Assembly (NCBI GenBank): GCA_903900705.1
Contig: CAIUOG010000097.1
Span: 32,162 to 96,161, forward strand
DNA length: 64,000 bases
Reading direction: 5' to 3'
Source: an uncultured Acidobacteriia bacterium
GTDB taxonomy: Bacteria; Acidobacteriota; Terriglobia; Bryobacterales; Bryobacteraceae
A program made the translations under genes and the position numbers. Shown here in pieces: positions 63,101-64,000 of the stretch (position 1 is its first letter; each line of letters begins with the position of its first letter). The notes beneath the pieces are model-generated. The model did not search any database. It saw nothing but the letters and a program-made list of their open reading frames with translations, and was not told the DNA's origin.

Positions 63101-63563
63101 CGTTGAGGGGGAGTTCGACGACGCCTTTGTTTTCGATGACGGTGCCGACGGAGGCGTTTTCGGCCTGGAGGAGGTCGGCCTGGGCGGAGACTTCGACGGT
63201 TTCACTGGCCTGACCGACCTGGAGGGCCATGTCGAGACGGACGGTCTGCTGGACCTGGACTTCGAGATTATTGCTGGTGGCGGCTTTGAAGCCGGGATGT
63301 TCCGCCTTGACGTTATAGAAGCCGGGGGCGACGGAGGGGAAGGTATAGTTGCCGGCGTCTGTGGTGACGGTGGTGCGGACGCCGTTGGTGGAGACGCTGG
63401 TGAGGGTGATGGTTGCGCCGGGGACACCGGCGGAGGAAGCGTCGGTCACTCGGCCGGTAATTTCGCCGAGCGTCTGACTGAACGCGGGCAGACTGGCGAG
63501 GGCCAGAAGCGCGGCGAGGAACGGAGCGCGGCCAACTCGGGTGCGCGCAGTGGGGTGAATCAT
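60129..63563 (-). CDS. Oar-like TonB-dependent receptor with carboxypeptidase-regulatory domain
   Basis: 1144 residues from ATG 63563, with GGGAGG about eight bases upstream. A signal peptide ends near residue 30 (LPAFSQ). The carboxypeptidase-regulatory-like domain (about 33-115) starts GEITGRVTDASSAGVPGATITLT, the plug domain follows (about 125-260; VVELPLNGRSYLGL, VNNTDPN), and the rest is a 22-strand outer-membrane barrel ending in an aromatic residue (LALKYTF). Such receptors are very numerous in this lineage and are thought to import polymer fragments or to move surface proteins. The gene has its own strong promoter and a terminator. Confidence 0.94.
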   Translation of the reverse strand: MIHPTARTRVGRAPFLAALLALASLPAFSQTLGEITGRVTDASSAGVPGATITLTSVSTNGVRTTVTTDAGNYTFPSVAPGFYNVKAEHPGFKAATSNNLEVQVQQTVRLDMALQVGQASETVEVSAQADLLQAENASVGTVIENKGVVELPLNGRSYLGLVALAANASTLSPASGQAGSREGGDRASQSISAAGQRIMFDYFTLDGVNNTDPNFLSYIVLPSIDAIQEFKVQTGIYPAEFGHEATQINVLTKSGGNAYHGALFDFVRNDKLDAVPYAFTSTHPKKSPFKWNDWGFELDGPIRIPKLYDGRNRLFFMVNDEWKQQRQNSQGTYSVPTAAMFTGNLNGLNMIYDPATGTGGATKTPFPNNTIPTSRLDPISQKLLAYYPSANIAAAGISNNYTQQNASPSNRDALTLRLDWVESAKSQWTGRYSWGDENQSSTGLSITGTKILTNYEQYLGSNTRTITPTLVNEARYGYSRFYNSIGTLSAFSFDSVTPLGIPGLAAGMPVTWGVPSMAFSGDGFSGLGDSSDGPYQNDNNTLQLVDNLSWIKGKHTFRFGFEYNRQNYNQIGNQFSRGQFTFQPNVTQSSPSATGAKTGGDAFAEFLLGQSYNAAVAVSIANAKFQRNTEAAFFDDTWKVTPKLTLSLGLRYELTPPWNDTLNNDFTFAIPQIIAGPPQPAANQPFFVRQGNCSDVYAGLPIRWTVTPTTCSNGKYPSELMKTSYTDFAPRLGISYSPDSKTVFRTGIGIFYNQDIGNAIFDMARNIAAKVITVPTVAGAGVPWSQAVPAGQSGGGSANVAVPPTITAYVDAYDHKTTYAMQYLFNVQRQFSGNWLVEAGYLGGVSRHLQGFQDANQAVPGTTGTWQSRAPWSPVVGIIQLVTDGMNGSYNSFSIKGTRRFSQGVSVIASYTFSKSIDDTSGIRVQGNDQLFPQNSYCISCEKGLSSFDVRHRIITSVLYDLPVGKGKWLNISNPVLNSVIGGWQTGGIVTIQTGVPGTLNIGGIDNSSTGEGGYDHPNSTGISPYLSNPTPSRYFNLAAFTEAPSGQFGNVGRNTIEGPGVFNVDFEVHKGFKMPWNENHAVQFRLETFNVLNHPNWSMPNLNILSGAAQVGMPATVAHQGFGVSTGTSTAMRQVQLALKYTF

Positions 63564-63610
63564 CGTAGAAGCCTCCCTTGAAAGGTGTAAAACCTGACTG
63601 GTGTGAACGG

Positions 63611-63639
63611 ATTATATATGACTTATCACCCGGATTCAA
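63611..63639 (-). promoter_or_regulatory. Sigma-70 promoter of the TonB-dependent receptor gene
   Basis: On the minus strand TTGAAT (63634-63639) and a perfect TATAAT (63611-63616) are 17 bases apart. Predicted transcription start is near 63604, giving a leader of about 40 bases that contains the GGGAGG ribosome binding site. Confidence 0.8.
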
Positions 63640-63655
63640 ATGGGATTTGGGGGGG

Positions 63656-64000
63656 TCAGGCGGCGGCGCGGGGGCGGTGGAGGGTCCGGCGGGCTTCTTC
63701 GAGGCGGTTTTGGCGGTGGAGGATGGCGGTGAGTTCGGCGGCTGAAAATTCGAAGCCATTGGCCTGGGGGTCAAAGGTTTCGCGCTTCATGCGGGCGAGG
63801 CGGGCGAGTAAGAGAGCCTCTTCGAGGGCGGCGGCGCGGGCGGCTTTGCGTTCCGATTGCAGAGAGCGGAGCTGGGCTTCGTTCTTTTCGACGGCGCGGC
63901 GGAGGCGACATACGTAAAGGGCGAGGAGCTGGAAGTTGTGGGCGTCCCGGAGCCACGTCTGGGCGAGGGTGACGGCGGTGTGGACGGGGGCGCTGCTGGC
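63656..64000 (-). CDS. C-terminal fragment of a helical protein, truncated at the window edge
   Basis: 114 residues, open from the window edge to a TGA at 63656. The visible part is a charged, alanine- and arginine-rich helix (EKNEAQLRSLQSERKAAR), probably coiled coil, ending with a conserved-looking ANGFEFSAAEL block. Similar C-termini occur, as I recall, on acidobacterial proteins that begin with a NRANAQHSTGPKT-type motif, but the N-terminus is outside the window, so I leave the function open. Its stop lies 17 bases before the TonB receptor promoter, on the same strand. Confidence 0.65.
   Translation of the reverse strand, partial: ASSAPVHTAVTLAQTWLRDAHNFQLLALYVCRLRRAVEKNEAQLRSLQSERKAARAAALEEALLLARLARMKRETFDPQANGFEFSAAELTAILHRQNRLEEARRTLHRPRAAA

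Noticed and set aside
1..64000. CRISPR arrays, tRNA or rRNA genes, insertion sequences, toxin-antitoxin or phage defence loci
   Set aside because: No regular spaced repeats, cloverleaf-like segments, transposase motifs or known defence domains were recognised on either strand.

Overview
This is a GC-rich bacterial chromosomal segment, most likely from an Acidobacteriota species of the Bryobacteraceae/Solibacter group. The best lineage clue is the C-terminus of the subtilase at 30.0-33.3 kb. It matches the Solibacter-type C-terminal domain (TIGR03437 type) as I remember it. Supporting clues are a large Oar-like TonB-dependent receptor with a carboxypeptidase-regulatory plug (60.1-63.6 kb), a fused LptF-LptG permease, a FecR/DUF6600 protein, a PEP-CTERM protein and orphan hpnJ. 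Lipid A synthesis (lpxC) and LPS export genes indicate a Gram-negative envelope. I found no rRNA, tRNA, CRISPR array, prophage or intact insertion sequence.

Layout. 0-5.2 kb: end of an SRPBCC gene; the agmatine-to-putrescine pair aguB-aguA; divergent from it a HAD phosphatase and a membrane spermidine-synthase-like protein. 5.3-14.3 kb: exported M14 peptidase, diguanylate cyclase, FecR/DUF6600 protein, hpnJ and an RNA uracil methyltransferase. 14.3-16.4 kb: a lower-GC accessory patch with an exported unknown protein and a frameshifted metzincin-like protease. 16.4-25.6 kb: U32 peptidase and nitrilase on the minus strand, then a tightly overlapping plus-strand operon of exported TldD, TldD/E partner and LptF-LptG. 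25.5-30 kb: three membrane glycosyltransferase genes. 30-41.5 kb: subtilase, CopA/CopZ copper export, HEAT protein, a 54-residue small protein missed by simple ORF calling, lpxC, polA and a PEP-CTERM protein with a clear promoter, operator-like dyad and terminator. 41.6-51.5 kb: erpA, an ECF sigma/anti-sigma/Spy-like operon, lipoproteins, rnc with two TPR genes, glgA, trxA and rlmA. 51.5-64 kb: hybrid histidine kinase, fused LigB-LigA dioxygenase, a DUF6644-DUF6644-DUF6152 cassette, ThuA-like protein, TMTC-like membrane protein, TonB receptor and a truncated end gene.

Most of the content concerns the envelope and secreted proteins: outer-membrane transport, LPS synthesis and export, surface glycosylation, exported proteases and stress sensing. 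The observations I rate highest are the exported TldD/TldE-like pair translationally coupled to the LPS export permease, a reversal of strand composition (C-rich to G-rich plus strand, independent of gene direction) at about 51-55 kb, the operator-like dyad over the PEP-CTERM promoter, and the disrupted metzincin in a low-GC patch. Start codons were chosen from visible ribosome binding sites, family N-termini and signal peptides, so several differ from the longest open frame. All family assignments are by eye.
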